From Ruminococcus callidus (GTDB taxonomy: Bacteria > Bacillota > Clostridia > Oscillospirales > Ruminococcaceae): a DNA stretch of 28,705 bases. This document shows, piece by piece, positions 1 through 8,022 of this stretch (its first letter is position 1; the number at the start of each line of letters is the position of its first letter). Below the pieces are notes generated by a model. That model was not told the DNA's origin. It saw nothing but the letters and a program-made list of their open reading frames with translations, and ran no database searches. The stretch is taken from contig NZ_JAJFCK010000031.1 of assembly GCF_020709055.1 (NCBI RefSeq), forward strand, positions 1 through 28,705, written 5' to 3'. Both the position numbers and the translations under genes were made by a program.

Positions 1-298
1 GGTCAAATGGAACAATTGCCCCTGTTTGTGCCGGATAAACTGCACCGTCCAGATACAGTACACCACATCTGAGCACACTCATCAGCTTGGACAAGGCGGT
101 ATCTCCGTGCACCTCAAACGACAGCGGAATGGTTTTCACCAACGCCAGAACCGGATAATAGATCTGTGTTCCGGCAGCACTTTGGAATCGTTTTCCCAGA
201 GGCTCCGCAGTAGAATCTCCGTTAACCAGCTGTCGCATATTGGCAGCACAAGACCAAGTGCCGCTCGGCGACTTCGCCCAAATATTCACAAGTCTCAT
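1..298 (-). CDS. Distal tail-like protein, N-terminal part (runs off the window)
   Basis: The reading frame opens at 298 with MRLVNIWAKS and stays open for 99 codons to the window edge, so only the N-terminus is present. The ATG overlaps the tape measure stop in an ATGA arrangement, which implies translational coupling. In siphophages the gene after the tape measure normally encodes the distal tail (Dit) protein that joins the tail tube to the baseplate, and the beta-rich, polar sequence fits that. The role is inferred from position; I recognised no diagnostic motif. Confidence 0.55.
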   Translation of the reverse strand, partial: MRLVNIWAKSPSGTWSCAANMRQLVNGDSTAEPLGKRFQSAAGTQIYYPVLALVKTIPLSFEVHGDTALSKLMSVLRCGVLYLDGAVYPAQTGAIVPFD

Positions 299-2766
299 AA
301 TGTTTCCCCTCCGCTTCGTGCATTGGCGATCTGTGCCGCCTTGACCACAACGGTTTCCAGCTGTGTGCCGCCGATGTTCACCGGAATGATAATATCCCCG
401 TTCTGCTGCGGCTGCCGGTATTCCTCCGCCGCTGTCTTCTCCGGCGGATTGTACTGTACTGCCGTTCCGGCAGTTCCCATGCTGGAATATCCCTGCATCT
501 GTACCGCAGAATCCAGCTGCATTTGCAGCCGGTCGGTGTCCACCTTGTCCATCATGGCATCCAGCGAACGGTTCAGATCATCGGCAGTGTCGCCCGTGGT
601 GTCTTCCATGCCTATGGCAACGCCGGGCAGTAAAAATTTACCCACAGTGTCACGCATCAGCTTTGACGGGGAATTGATCCCGAAAAAGTCCTTGAATCCG
701 TCCCAGATCTGTCCGGCAACGTCCTGCACTGTATCCCAGATAGCAGAAACACCCTCGATCAGACCGTTGGCGATGCCTTTCAGAATGTTGCCGCCCAGTT
801 CCAGCCAGTCCACTTCGGTGATCGCATCCCAGATCGCTCCCCATATCTGGGGAATCGCTTTCAAAAGATCCGGAATCGCTTTGATCAACCCGGAAGACAG
901 TCCATACATCAGCTTGATTGCTGCTTCAATAATCATTGGCAAGTTGTCTATTAGCCCTTGAAACAGAGCTGTGACAATTTGAATGGCTGCATCGATCAGC
1001 TGTGGCAATTGTTCGATCAGTCCGTTGACAATGGCAAATATCATATCAATTGCCGCTTCGATCAATTGCGGCAGATTGTCCAGAATGCCATTGACTAACG
1101 CCATAATGATCTGAATAGCGGCATCGATCAGGAGAGGGAGATTCTGGATTATCATATCCGTCAGTGTCATGATAATCATAATGACCGCTGTTAGAATCGT
1201 GCTGACATTGTCTATCAGACCGCCCACCAGAGCATTCAGAATTTCAATGGCTGCTGTGATCAGCGTGGGCAGGTTCTCCACGATCACATTGACAATGGCT
1301 AGAATAATCTGCGGCACATACTCCATCAGTGCCACCAGACCCTCTGACAATCCGTTGATCAGCGTGGTAATCAGCTGCACCGCAATGGGCAGCAGGTTCG
1401 GCAATGCCTGTTGAATCGCTGTAATAATGCCGTTCAAAAGTGTCTGTCCTGCTTCCAGTAATGCCGAAGCATTTTCCGAAATGCCCTGGACGATGCTGTT
1501 TAGGATCTCTGTTCCGGCACTGAGAATGCCAGGTAGGTTTTTCCGGATACCGGAAAGAAATTCGCCCAGTATCTTCTTACCAGCTTCCACCATGCCGCTG
1601 GATCTGCTGCCGATGGAGTCGATCACACTGTTGATGCTTTCAAATAGCCCGTCAAAGATCCCGGCAGCATCTCCGCCGTTCATCACATTGATGATACCGG
1701 AAATGGCATCTGCTGCTCCGGCAGACAGCGTGGACTTCATATCCAGAGAGAAACCGCTGACAGTCCGTTTCAGTCCCTCTACCGCACTGCCGATGTCGTC
1801 ATACTTGACCTCGTTGATCTGTCCCAGTGCATCATACGCCACACCGGACGCATCTTCCATGTTTGCCAGCATGGGCAATAGGTTTGCCTGTAAGTCCTCG
1901 AACTGTGTGCCGAACAGGTCAATGGCAGCTTGGTTTTTGGCGACAGGGTCTGCAATGCTGTCCAACGCCTGGACAGTCTGAAAAAATGCTTCCTGTGCTG
2001 TGTCGCCGCCAGCCGCAAACCGCTGTGCCATGTCATCTGCATTCATGCCAATCATGGCAAAGCCCTCTGCTGTGGACTCGCTGCCGTCCTTGCAGCGGAT
2101 ATTGAATTCCTTGACCGCATCGCCCACCTTGTCGATGGAGAACGCCCCGGATTCTGCCCCGGAGATCAGACTCTGGGTGAACTGCTCTGCGGAAAGTCCC
2201 AGTGCCGCATACTGTGTGGAATACTCATTGAGGGTGTCCAGCAGATCGCCGTTCTGATCGGCACCGTTCTGTGCTCCTGCGGCAATGAGATTGTATGCTT
2301 CTTCGGCACTGATCCCGAAGTTGTTCATGAGTGCCGATGCAGCACGGGTGCTTTCATTAACTTCATAGCCGAACGTGTCGCTGAGTGCCATAGCACCCTC
2401 TGTGGCAGACTGCAATTCCTCGCCCATCAGTCCGGTCTGCTTTGTGACCTCTGCCACGGCATTGGCGGCATCCTCATAGGAATCCCCGAAGTTATTGCCG
2501 TACACATCCTTGACCACATCCCGAAGCCCTTCCAGCTCCGCTCCGGTCGCACCAGTCGAAGAGGACATCTGATTGATCGCCTTGTTGAACTCGTCCCCGG
2601 AGGAGATCATATCGCCAAATGCAGACAGGGCTTTCTTTCCCATGTCAGAGAGCAGATTGCCCATTGCCACAGATGCTGCGGAGATCGTCCCTTTCATGCC
2701 TTCAACCTTTTGGTCAAAACCGCTGGTATCACCGTCAATGGGGACTCTGATGCTTTCATCTGCCAT
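295..2766 (-). CDS. Tail tape measure protein
   Basis: 823 residues, starting at an ATG 10 bases after a GGAGGTG site. The N-terminal third is alanine/glycine rich and helical (GNLLSDMGKKALSAFGDMIS), typical of the phage tape measure core, which sets tail length and is ejected with the DNA. From roughly residue 410 to 650 the protein consists of near-repeats of about 22 residues built on LPQLIDAAIQIVTALFQGLI, strongly hydrophobic and helical, consistent with membrane penetration. The C-terminal 150 residues are more polar. The short length predicts a fairly short tail. It follows Gp15 after an intrinsic terminator and is coupled to the next tail gene. Confidence 0.93.
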   Translation of the reverse strand: MADESIRVPIDGDTSGFDQKVEGMKGTISAASVAMGNLLSDMGKKALSAFGDMISSGDEFNKAINQMSSSTGATGAELEGLRDVVKDVYGNNFGDSYEDAANAVAEVTKQTGLMGEELQSATEGAMALSDTFGYEVNESTRAASALMNNFGISAEEAYNLIAAGAQNGADQNGDLLDTLNEYSTQYAALGLSAEQFTQSLISGAESGAFSIDKVGDAVKEFNIRCKDGSESTAEGFAMIGMNADDMAQRFAAGGDTAQEAFFQTVQALDSIADPVAKNQAAIDLFGTQFEDLQANLLPMLANMEDASGVAYDALGQINEVKYDDIGSAVEGLKRTVSGFSLDMKSTLSAGAADAISGIINVMNGGDAAGIFDGLFESINSVIDSIGSRSSGMVEAGKKILGEFLSGIRKNLPGILSAGTEILNSIVQGISENASALLEAGQTLLNGIITAIQQALPNLLPIAVQLITTLINGLSEGLVALMEYVPQIILAIVNVIVENLPTLITAAIEILNALVGGLIDNVSTILTAVIMIIMTLTDMIIQNLPLLIDAAIQIIMALVNGILDNLPQLIEAAIDMIFAIVNGLIEQLPQLIDAAIQIVTALFQGLIDNLPMIIEAAIKLMYGLSSGLIKAIPDLLKAIPQIWGAIWDAITEVDWLELGGNILKGIANGLIEGVSAIWDTVQDVAGQIWDGFKDFFGINSPSKLMRDTVGKFLLPGVAIGMEDTTGDTADDLNRSLDAMMDKVDTDRLQMQLDSAVQMQGYSSMGTAGTAVQYNPPEKTAAEEYRQPQQNGDIIIPVNIGGTQLETVVVKAAQIANARSGGETL

Positions 2767-2784
2767 ATTATTTCACCACCTCCG

Positions 2785-2821
2785 AAAAAGCGGCACTCTC
2801 ACATACCGTAAAAGTGCCGCT
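2785..2821 (-). terminator. Intrinsic terminator between Gp15 and tape measure
   Basis: A perfect 9-bp inverted repeat, AGCGGCACT and AGTGCCGCT, encloses a 15-base loop and is followed on the minus strand by TTTTTC. It lies in the short gap inside the tail operon, so the tape measure would be under-expressed unless transcription reads through. Confidence 0.7.
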
Positions 2822-2849
2822 ATTTATACGCTTCTAAAACAGGATTTAT

Positions 2850-3416
2850 CTATCCGAAAAACGCACCGCATTGATAGCCGTCCAGCTCCGGCTGCGGAAT
2901 GCGGATGCGATCCTGAATCTTCCGGATCCGCAGCCGTTCGTTCTTGTTCTTGATCTCCGCCAGATTCACACTGCGGTATCCCATCCGCTGCTTAATGGGT
3001 GTTTCGTCCGGAAGGGCATCAAACAGCCCCAGAAACAGATGCCAGTGCATCTGCTCCACCTGCTGCAAGTCCATGTGATAGACCGACAGGAACGCCGCAT
3101 ACACATAGGCTGCATCATACTGCCATGACAGCACCCGGTCTGTGGTTTTGCGTCCGGAATGCTCCTGCCGCTGTTCCGGTTGCTCCTCAGAGCGTGTCGC
3201 AAACCCAATGAGAGCTTCCAGAGCCTCCTCCAGACAGGAGAGCGGTGGCTTGTCGATGTACCATTCCAGCATCAGCAGCAGCTTTTCTCGTTTGGAAAGA
3301 CCATCGTCCTCCTGCATATCATAAAACCGCAGCCAGTCCCGATAGTCGGTATAGATCCGGTACGCCTTGCCGTCTACCGTCACCGTGTCCGGCAGGGCAT
3401 CGTACAGCAGATTCAT
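2850..3416 (-). CDS. Bacteriophage Gp15 family tail chaperone
   Basis: 188 residues matching the Gp15 family of A118-like phages (MNLLYDALPDTVTVDGKAYR opening, aromatic-rich helical centre). The protein sits between the first tail chaperone and the tape measure, the place of the second tail assembly chaperone. Its ATG overlaps the stop of the preceding gene (ATGA) in the -1 frame, so the two are translationally coupled. An acidic, glutamine-rich stretch lies near residues 95-105 (EEQPEQRQEH). The family call rests on sequence pattern plus position. Confidence 0.8.
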   Translation of the reverse strand: MNLLYDALPDTVTVDGKAYRIYTDYRDWLRFYDMQEDDGLSKREKLLLMLEWYIDKPPLSCLEEALEALIGFATRSEEQPEQRQEHSGRKTTDRVLSWQYDAAYVYAAFLSVYHMDLQQVEQMHWHLFLGLFDALPDETPIKQRMGYRSVNLAEIKNKNERLRIRKIQDRIRIPQPELDGYQCGAFFG

Positions 3417-3778
3417 CGTCTGCCGCCTTTGGGCAGATACTTCTTTTTCAGCTGCATGGATTCCGCCTGCGACTGTGCCGCCTGTTTTGCCACAAAGGTC
3501 AGGAATTCTCCGTACACTGCCGTATACCGCCGTGCATGATCTGGGATGCCGGAAAAGATCTGTTCCGCCGTACCCTCACCAAAGAGCGTATCATAAAAGG
3601 TACGAAACGCCTTGCAGTATGCCCGGATGTATGCTGCCGCACCGGCAGACTTGTCCTCCGGCACATCCTGCTCCAGCTGTGCCAGAGCAGCCTCGTACTT
3701 TTCCACGGTGTCCGCTTCCTCAATGTCCAGCGGCAGCTCCAGTCCGTGGATATGCCAAATCGTCAGATCTTCTTTCAT
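3413..3778 (-). CDS. Tail assembly chaperone (first component)
   Basis: 121 residues, acidic and helical, ending in the basic tail KKKYLPKGGRR. It lies between the major tail protein and Gp15, where siphophages encode the chaperone that coats the tape measure during tube growth. The start has a GGAGG site 10 bases upstream. I looked for a slippery heptamer joining it to Gp15. A CCCAAAG occurs near the end but is not in the right register, so the ATGA overlap is the better explanation for coupling. A REP-like repeat separates it from the major tail gene. Confidence 0.65.
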   Translation of the reverse strand: MKEDLTIWHIHGLELPLDIEEADTVEKYEAALAQLEQDVPEDKSAGAAAYIRAYCKAFRTFYDTLFGEGTAEQIFSGIPDHARRYTAVYGEFLTFVAKQAAQSQAESMQLKKKYLPKGGRR

Positions 3779-3812
3779 CGTTCATTCCTCCATAAGATGA
3801 ATTATTCAATTA

Positions 3813-3860
3813 TAGGCTCCCCTGAAAGGGAAGCTGGCAGCCGTAGGCTGACTGAGGGGT
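3813..3860. repeat. REP-like palindromic repeat, copy 1
   Basis: Begins TAGGCTCCCCTGAAAGGG, continues with AGCTGGCAGCCGTAGGCTG and ends ACTGAGGGGT. It shares this framework with copies at 7159-7207 and, more loosely, 7073-7147. It starts within a few bases of the major tail protein stop. Elements of this look are dispersed in gut Clostridia genomes, to my recollection; here they sit only between structural genes. Confidence 0.75.
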
Positions 3861-3862
3861 AT

Positions 3863-4666
3863 TTACGAAGCACTGCACTTAACGGCATAGGTATTAGAGC
3901 CCAGTGTGCCGTTTGTAACAGTAATGTAGATATAGTCGCCTTCCTTGACGGTAAATGCCACACCGGAATTGGTAATGGACGAAGAATTTCCATTGCAGGA
4001 AGCTGTAATACTAAATGTGTCACTCTCTGCTGCTGCATACACACTCAGAGAACCGATCTTGCTGACCGTGTACTCTGTAACAGACGGCTTGAAGGTCGGT
4101 TTCAGCAGGTTCTCACTGCCATAGGAAACAGACAGCGTTTTCAGTACCGGCTTGGTGTGAGAAGAAAGTGTAATGGTCTGAAAATCATCGGTGCTGTACA
4201 CCGTGACATCCTCCATTTCGCCCCTTGTCTTAAAGTTGCCGGAATAGGTCATACAGTCTGTGGTGTCGCCGTCTGCATCCGGAATGACGGCATAGTCACG
4301 CATCTTTGCCGATGCCGACCAGATGCCGCTGCCCCCTTGCTGTGCTGTGGTCATATCCACATTGATGATAGAACGCACCGCATCCTGTCCCAGCAGCTCG
4401 TTCTCGTGAATGTTGATAATGTCATCTGTCACAGGATGTTTTTTGTAGCGATCCAGTGCATAGGCAATGGCAGTGTTATAGCCGGTAATATCCGTCCGCT
4501 TGAAATCCTCGTCCACATACTGCCGCTCATACTCTGTGGGATTCTTGGACGTGGAGAGGCTGGTGAAGCCCTCCATGCGTGTATAGGCACTCTGTCCCGG
4601 CACATGATAGAATGCCACCTTGCCGGTACGCAGCACAAGGTCTGCGTTTTTCAGATTTTTACCCAT
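3863..4666 (-). CDS. Major tail tube protein with C-terminal Ig/cadherin-like domain
   Basis: 267 residues. The first 160 or so resemble the tail tube proteins of Gram-positive siphophages (MGKNLKNADLVLRTGKVAFY; a long acidic central loop). From about residue 170 the sequence changes to a serine/threonine/asparagine-rich beta-sandwich pattern (LKTLSVSYGSENLLKPTFKP, then VTEYTVSKIGSLSVYAAA). That spacing is typical of cadherin-like beta-sandwich or Ig-like decoration domains displayed on the outside of tail tubes, which may bind carbohydrates. An AGGAGG site precedes the ATG. Domain assignment is by pattern and not by structure search. Confidence 0.8.
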   Translation of the reverse strand: MGKNLKNADLVLRTGKVAFYHVPGQSAYTRMEGFTSLSTSKNPTEYERQYVDEDFKRTDITGYNTAIAYALDRYKKHPVTDDIINIHENELLGQDAVRSIINVDMTTAQQGGSGIWSASAKMRDYAVIPDADGDTTDCMTYSGNFKTRGEMEDVTVYSTDDFQTITLSSHTKPVLKTLSVSYGSENLLKPTFKPSVTEYTVSKIGSLSVYAAAESDTFSITASCNGNSSSITNSGVAFTVKEGDYIYITVTNGTLGSNTYAVKCSAS

Positions 4667-5099
4667 GTGTAAAATACCTCCTGTCCTGATAATACATCAA
4701 TTTTAACTGGATCTGATACCGTGCGGTATCATCGCCGGTGTCATAGGCATAGCCGCTGGAAGCAATGTCTATGCGGTATGGTGTCCGGTAGTCGCCCAGA
4801 TCCGGGAAGATGCCCTGCCAGTTGTTCCGCTCGATCCAGTCGGCAAAGTCGTCGTAGAAACCGGAATTGGCGATATTCTCCAGTACCTTTTCCCCGTATT
4901 TTTCCCGGCTGGCAAAGACGAACAGAAACTGCCGCTTGTCGCTGCCGTCCGTGTACTTCTGTACCACCGGTTCGCAGGGGACGGTGTCCACGGTATAGCC
5001 GATGGTGTCCGCCTCCAGCTGATCTACGCCTAAGATCGCCCCGTCATGGAGCAGAGGGCATCCGGCGATATATTCCCGGATCGCTGAAATGATTGCCAT
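4659..5099 (-). CDS. Tail terminator / tail completion protein
   Basis: 146 residues, starting MAIISAIREYIAGCPLL, with a GKV/GKE-poor, aromatic beta-rich middle and YQIQLKLMYYQDRRYF at the end. Proteins of this length directly before the major tail gene are tail terminators or minor capsid proteins of the Mincapprot_3 type in A118-like phages. Its end overlaps the major tail start by 8 bases. The exact role is inferred from gene order. Confidence 0.6.
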   Translation of the reverse strand: MAIISAIREYIAGCPLLHDGAILGVDQLEADTIGYTVDTVPCEPVVQKYTDGSDKRQFLFVFASREKYGEKVLENIANSGFYDDFADWIERNNWQGIFPDLGDYRTPYRIDIASSGYAYDTGDDTARYQIQLKLMYYQDRRYFTHG

Positions 5100-5102
5100 G
5101 TG

Positions 5103-5438
5103 TCACACCTTTCCCTTGGCGATGCTCCGGGCCCTTTTCAGGATCAGCTTGCCGTGATCTGCCCATGCCCGAAGTGCCCACTTTTTCCCACGCAGCCCAC
5201 GGGATACGCCGGCATACCACTGCACCGCCGCATAGGGTGTTTTCCATAGCAGATACCCTTCCTCCGGCTTGCTGTGAGAAATACCGGAATCCCGGAGCAT
5301 ACCGGTGTCAAACGGCACATAGGGATCACATTTCCGCAGCAGCTCATTTCCCACAAATTCCTGTGCCTGCTGTTTCAGGGCTGCCGATTTTGCGTGGAGC
5401 TGCTTGGTATTGAAATGAATACCCACTTTGATGATCAT
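5103..5438 (-). CDS. Minor capsid / HK97 gp10-like neck protein
   Basis: 111 residues from the ATG at 5438, which overlaps the previous stop (ATGA). Contains the pattern DPYVPFDTGMLRDSG followed by Y...YAGVSRG, the hallmark of gp10/Mincapprot_2 neck proteins that join head to tail. The C-terminus is strongly basic (KLILKRARSIAKGKV). Upstream extension of the same frame is antisense noise across the neighbouring gene. The equivalent gene in the second prophage is at 26873-27241. Confidence 0.75.
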   Translation of the reverse strand: MIIKVGIHFNTKQLHAKSAALKQQAQEFVGNELLRKCDPYVPFDTGMLRDSGISHSKPEEGYLLWKTPYAAVQWYAGVSRGLRGKKWALRAWADHGKLILKRARSIAKGKV

Positions 5439-5767
5439 ACTGCCACCACCTCCAGATGCTGCACACCGGCAGAGCCATAGCGAAAGTCTTTCACTTCCAT
5501 GACCGTCCGGCATTCCTCCGGCGGTTCTGCGGCGGTGCATCTGCCGCAGAAGATCCGGTCGCTCCGTTTCGGGATATAGCCGGAAACCGATGCCGCCGGA
5601 ATGATACACAGCACGCTGTCCTGCTGCTTCATAGATGTGCCGCTCTGGCTCTGTCCCTTCATGTCCTCCCAGTAGATCGCAGGGAAGAAGTGCCGCACAT
5701 ACTGCTCCATGCGGTCTTTTCCCACCGTTCTCGCAAATACCGTGCAGCCGATTTTGTTGGTAAACAT
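5435..5767 (-). CDS. Head closure / minor capsid protein
   Basis: 110 residues starting MFTNKIGCTVFARTV, with GAGGGGTG eleven bases upstream of the ATG. It contains a cysteine-bearing segment (IFCGRCTAAEPPEECRTVME) and lies between the connector and the gp10-like protein, the place of the head closure subunit in SPP1/A118-type phages. Both ends overlap or abut neighbours closely. Function comes from position; the sequence itself is not diagnostic to me. Confidence 0.6.
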   Translation of the reverse strand: MFTNKIGCTVFARTVGKDRMEQYVRHFFPAIYWEDMKGQSQSGTSMKQQDSVLCIIPAASVSGYIPKRSDRIFCGRCTAAEPPEECRTVMEVKDFRYGSAGVQHLEVVAV

Positions 5768-5769
5768 AT

Positions 5770-6177
5770 TCACACCCCTCTGTACAACAGCCCCGAACCA
5801 CCCAGATACCGGATGCAGATGCTTTTGAGGTAGTCCTGCAAGCCGGATGTTTCTCCGTTCAGCAGAGCGGAAATGCTTTCTGTCGGGGTAGCGTAGCTGA
5901 CGCTGTACGCTCCGATGGTCTCCGCCGTTTTCAGACCGATGCCCTCTGCACCGCCTGTGCCGTATGCCTGATAGGTGACGATCGCCTCCGCCAGTGCACA
6001 GCAGCATTTCCGGATGCGGTCTTCCCACGGATCAGGAACACCGTCCAGCAGCCGCCCGAATGTCACCATGTCCAGATACTCGCTTGCCCGTTCTGCCGCC
6101 CGACCGAATGCGGTCGGATCCCGGATCATACTGCCAAGATAAAAATCCTGGTAGTATGGAAAATCAGCATATGCCAT
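5770..6177 (-). CDS. Head-tail connector protein (gp6-like)
   Basis: 135 residues. The N-terminus MAYADFPYYQDFYLG and the helical segment AFGRAAERASEYLDMVTFGR fit the small helical adaptor proteins that follow the coat gene in Gram-positive siphophages and dock under the portal. It contains two adjacent cysteines (RKCCCALAEA). GGAGGCG precedes the ATG. It begins 3 bases after the coat protein stop, so both are probably on one message. Confidence 0.7.
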   Translation of the reverse strand: MAYADFPYYQDFYLGSMIRDPTAFGRAAERASEYLDMVTFGRLLDGVPDPWEDRIRKCCCALAEAIVTYQAYGTGGAEGIGLKTAETIGAYSVSYATPTESISALLNGETSGLQDYLKSICIRYLGGSGLLYRGV

Positions 6178-6180
6178 GCC

Positions 6181-7038
6181 TTACGCCTCCACTCTCTTGA
6201 CATAGACGGTCTGCGGCTTGGAAATACCGATGCCGTAGACCTTTCTGCCCTGTACGGCAGAAGAACCGATATACTCGTTGGTCAGATTCTTGACGGCGAC
6301 CGGAACAGACCACTCCTGCACACGGTGGCACCAGTTCGGGTGACCGCAGATGAATTCCGTGGTGGTTTTCTTGCCGGATACCAGCTGGCTGTCCTCAAAC
6401 ATGGTGTTGTTGGACTCGAAAACATTGTAGCCGGCGATTCTGCCCACCACGCCGGACTGCACCAGCTCCTGAGACAGATCACCCTGCTTGACGAAACGGT
6501 CATCCGTCAGCAGCACCTCCATAAATTCCGGAGATGCCAGCAGCCAGCGTTTGCCGTCATTGGGGACACCCATACGGGACTGCACACGCTTTGCCGCCAG
6601 TACCTGCTTGTATGCCGTGCTGTCGGTGCAGGCAGTCTTGGACGCTGCCACGGTGATGCCGGCGGTCTCCTCCAGAGCACGGACAGACTTGGTGTCCATG
6701 GACAGCCCCAGAGAATAGCCGGCACTGTCCAGACGCTCTGCGGTGATGCCGTCCGGCACGCTGGCAGCGTCATAGCCGTCGATCATCTCGTTGACCGCCT
6801 CGTCAATGTCGATGTTGATGTCAAAATAGGTGGTAGAGCCGGCAGAGATCGCAGCACCTGTCTGCTTGTCATACTTCTTGACCTCTACCTCGGTATCACG
6901 CACCGGCACCTTGACCTTGCCTGCCTTGGGATTTCCCTCATAACGGGGATTGAAGATCAGATTGTCCTTGGTGACCAGCGTATACCGCAGCTTCTCGTCC
7001 ACCAGTGTCGAATATCGTTCCTGTGCAATATGTGCCAT
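6181..7038 (-). CDS. Major capsid protein of the Mu-like phage
   Basis: 285 residues, starting MAHIAQERYSTLVDEKLRY with GGAGG upstream. The opening, the NPRYEGNPKAGKVKVPVRD segment and the YFDINIDIDEAVNEMIDGYD helix match coat proteins of the P22/A118-like branch of the HK97 fold. It comes directly after the scaffold gene and before the connector, as expected for shell assembly. No protease-cleaved delta domain is apparent; a separate scaffold protein is encoded. It is unrelated in sequence to the HK97 capsid of the second prophage at 27870. Confidence 0.88.
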   Translation of the reverse strand: MAHIAQERYSTLVDEKLRYTLVTKDNLIFNPRYEGNPKAGKVKVPVRDTEVEVKKYDKQTGAAISAGSTTYFDINIDIDEAVNEMIDGYDAASVPDGITAERLDSAGYSLGLSMDTKSVRALEETAGITVAASKTACTDSTAYKQVLAAKRVQSRMGVPNDGKRWLLASPEFMEVLLTDDRFVKQGDLSQELVQSGVVGRIAGYNVFESNNTMFEDSQLVSGKKTTTEFICGHPNWCHRVQEWSVPVAVKNLTNEYIGSSAVQGRKVYGIGISKPQTVYVKRVEA

Positions 7039-7072
7039 AACTTTTCCTCCATAATAAAAATAACTTACCTGA

Positions 7073-7147
7073 TAGGCTCCCCTGAAAGGGCACCCGTAGG
7101 GCGTGCCTTGTGCTGAGGTAGATGCCCGTAGGGCAGACGGTGGGGTA
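7073..7147. repeat. REP-like repeat, degenerate copy 2
   Basis: Starts TAGGCTCCCCTGAAAGGG like copy 1, then carries a different middle with the doubled motif CCCGTAGGGC and ends GGTGGGGT. It lies between coat and scaffold genes, 35 bases from the coat start, next to copy 3. It may be a related element of another subfamily. Confidence 0.6.
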
Positions 7148-7158
7148 ACACCTCTCTA

Positions 7159-7207
7159 TAGGCTCCCCTTTAGGGGAGCTGGCAGTGCGTAGCACTGACT
7201 GAGGGGT
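7159..7207. repeat. REP-like palindromic repeat, copy 3
   Basis: Contains the palindrome GGCTCCCCTTTAGGGGAGC followed by TGGCAGTGCGTAGCACTGAC and TGAGGGGT. It ends at the first base of the scaffold stop codon. It is the most symmetrical of the three copies and would fold into two consecutive hairpins in RNA. Confidence 0.78.
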
Positions 7208-7740
7208 CAGGACTTCTTCAAACTCGGATTCATGCCATAAAACGCAGCTTCCACGCCGTTCATGGCACTGGGCAGATTGCCGGACGTGGGAACAGCCGCA
7301 CGCTCGCCGGGGTTCGGGGCGAATGCGTCTGCATGGGCGGTGCGGAACTGCTGCACCACATCGTCTGCCCCGATCAGCTTGTCACCGTCAAATTTCAGTT
7401 CCTTGGATGTCAGCAGATCGGTGACGTACTTTTCGTACACATCATTTTTCAGCTGCAATCCCTTGACATACTGGGACAGCTTGGTGCGGTACTCGAATGC
7501 GGCACGGTCTGCCTCGGACTGCTCCAGCTTCTGCTTGTAGTCTGCCACGCTCGCCTTGATGCCGTCAATGTCCATGTCCTTGTAGGACTGAATGGTCTTG
7601 CTGGCTTCGTCCAGCTGCGTCTGCACGGCGGCGGCAGCGTCCTGCTCCGCCTTGATGTCTGCGGCATAGGCTTCCGTGATCTTCTGCACGGTGTCCTTGT
7701 CGGTGATGCCGATGCCTTTCAGAAATTTCTCATCGATCAT
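7207..7740 (-). CDS. Phage scaffold protein (GP20 family)
   Basis: 177 residues. It has the GP20 minor structural/scaffold arrangement: a conserved N-terminus (MIDEKFLKGIGI), a long coiled coil over about residues 30-85 rich in A, E, Q and K, then a conserved block (TKLSQYVKGLQLKNDVYEKY) and a C-terminal FAPNPGERAAVPTSG linker. It directs coat protein assembly and is normally lost from the mature head. AAGGAGTTATCCCT precedes the ATG. It sits directly before the coat gene. Confidence 0.85.
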   Translation of the reverse strand: MIDEKFLKGIGITDKDTVQKITEAYAADIKAEQDAAAAVQTQLDEASKTIQSYKDMDIDGIKASVADYKQKLEQSEADRAAFEYRTKLSQYVKGLQLKNDVYEKYVTDLLTSKELKFDGDKLIGADDVVQQFRTAHADAFAPNPGERAAVPTSGNLPSAMNGVEAAFYGMNPSLKKS

Positions 7741-7774
7741 AGGGATAACTCCTTTTCAAAAAAATAAAATGTAT

Positions 7775-7800
7775 GAAAAAAGCACCTCAGTCGAGATGCT
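7775..7800 (-). terminator. Repeated intrinsic terminator, copy C
   Basis: On the minus strand AGCATCTC, a 4-base loop, GAGGTGCT and six T. The stop codon of the small membrane protein lies in the loop. The same 8-bp stem (one G-U pair) occurs at 7969-7994 and 8295-8324. Confidence 0.75.
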
Positions 7801-7948
7801 TCTCATAAGCTTTCAGAAACAGTTTCAAAATAAGGTCAAACGCTCCGAATCCAATGCCGATCCACGAAAGCACAAAGCACACCGTGGGAACGGCAAAACT
7901 TCCGTTCAGGGCATAGAGGAGGACTAACAAAACAATCATTGTAAGCAT
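7787..7948 (-). CDS. Small membrane protein
   Basis: 53 residues from the ATG at 7948, chosen because AGAAAGGAG lies 6 bases upstream. Nearly the whole chain is hydrophobic: residues 2-20 (LTMIVLLVLLYALNGSF) and 22-44 (TVCFVLSWIGIGFGAFDLIL) can form two membrane segments, with a short polar C-terminus (KAYEKHLD). The stop codon falls inside a terminator. It is the last gene of the accessory block. Two short helices with little soluble domain would fit a holin-like or superinfection protein, but there is no direct evidence for either. Confidence 0.6.
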   Translation of the reverse strand: MLTMIVLLVLLYALNGSFAVPTVCFVLSWIGIGFGAFDLILKLFLKAYEKHLD

Positions 7949-7953
7949 AACTG

Positions 7954-7983
7954 CTCCTTTCTGGCATAGAAAAAAGCACCTCA
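7954..7983. repeat. 30-bp RBS-plus-terminator repeat, copy 1
   Basis: Plus-strand CTCCTTTCTGGCATAG followed by AAAAAAGCACCTCA, identical to 8280-8309. On the minus strand it joins half of a terminator stem to the ribosome site (AGAAAGGAG) of the next gene, so it marks the junction of each accessory gene. Confidence 0.85.
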
Positions 7984-7994
7984 TTCGAGATGCT
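7969..7994 (-). terminator. Repeated intrinsic terminator, copy B
   Basis: AGCATCTC, loop GAAT, GAGGTGCT, then TTTTTT on the minus strand. It lies just after the Tad2-like gene and before the small membrane protein. An outer GCATAG/CTATGC pair can extend the stem. Confidence 0.8.
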
Positions 7995-8022
7995 GCTTTC
8001 GCTATGCAAAAACGCTGGTAGT

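Noticed and set aside
850..1500. Repeated DNA inside the tape measure as a CRISPR-like or tandem repeat array
   Set aside because: The units are diverged and follow protein helical repeats of about 22 residues; they are coding repeats of the tape measure.
3440..3460. CCCAAAG near the end of the Mu-like phage's first tail chaperone as a -1 slippery site
   Set aside because: The heptamer is not in the required register relative to the chaperone frame; the ATGA overlap explains Gp15 expression.
3245..4672. A 475-codon plus-strand open frame
   Set aside because: Antisense to the tail genes, low-complexity and without a ribosome site or recognisable domain.
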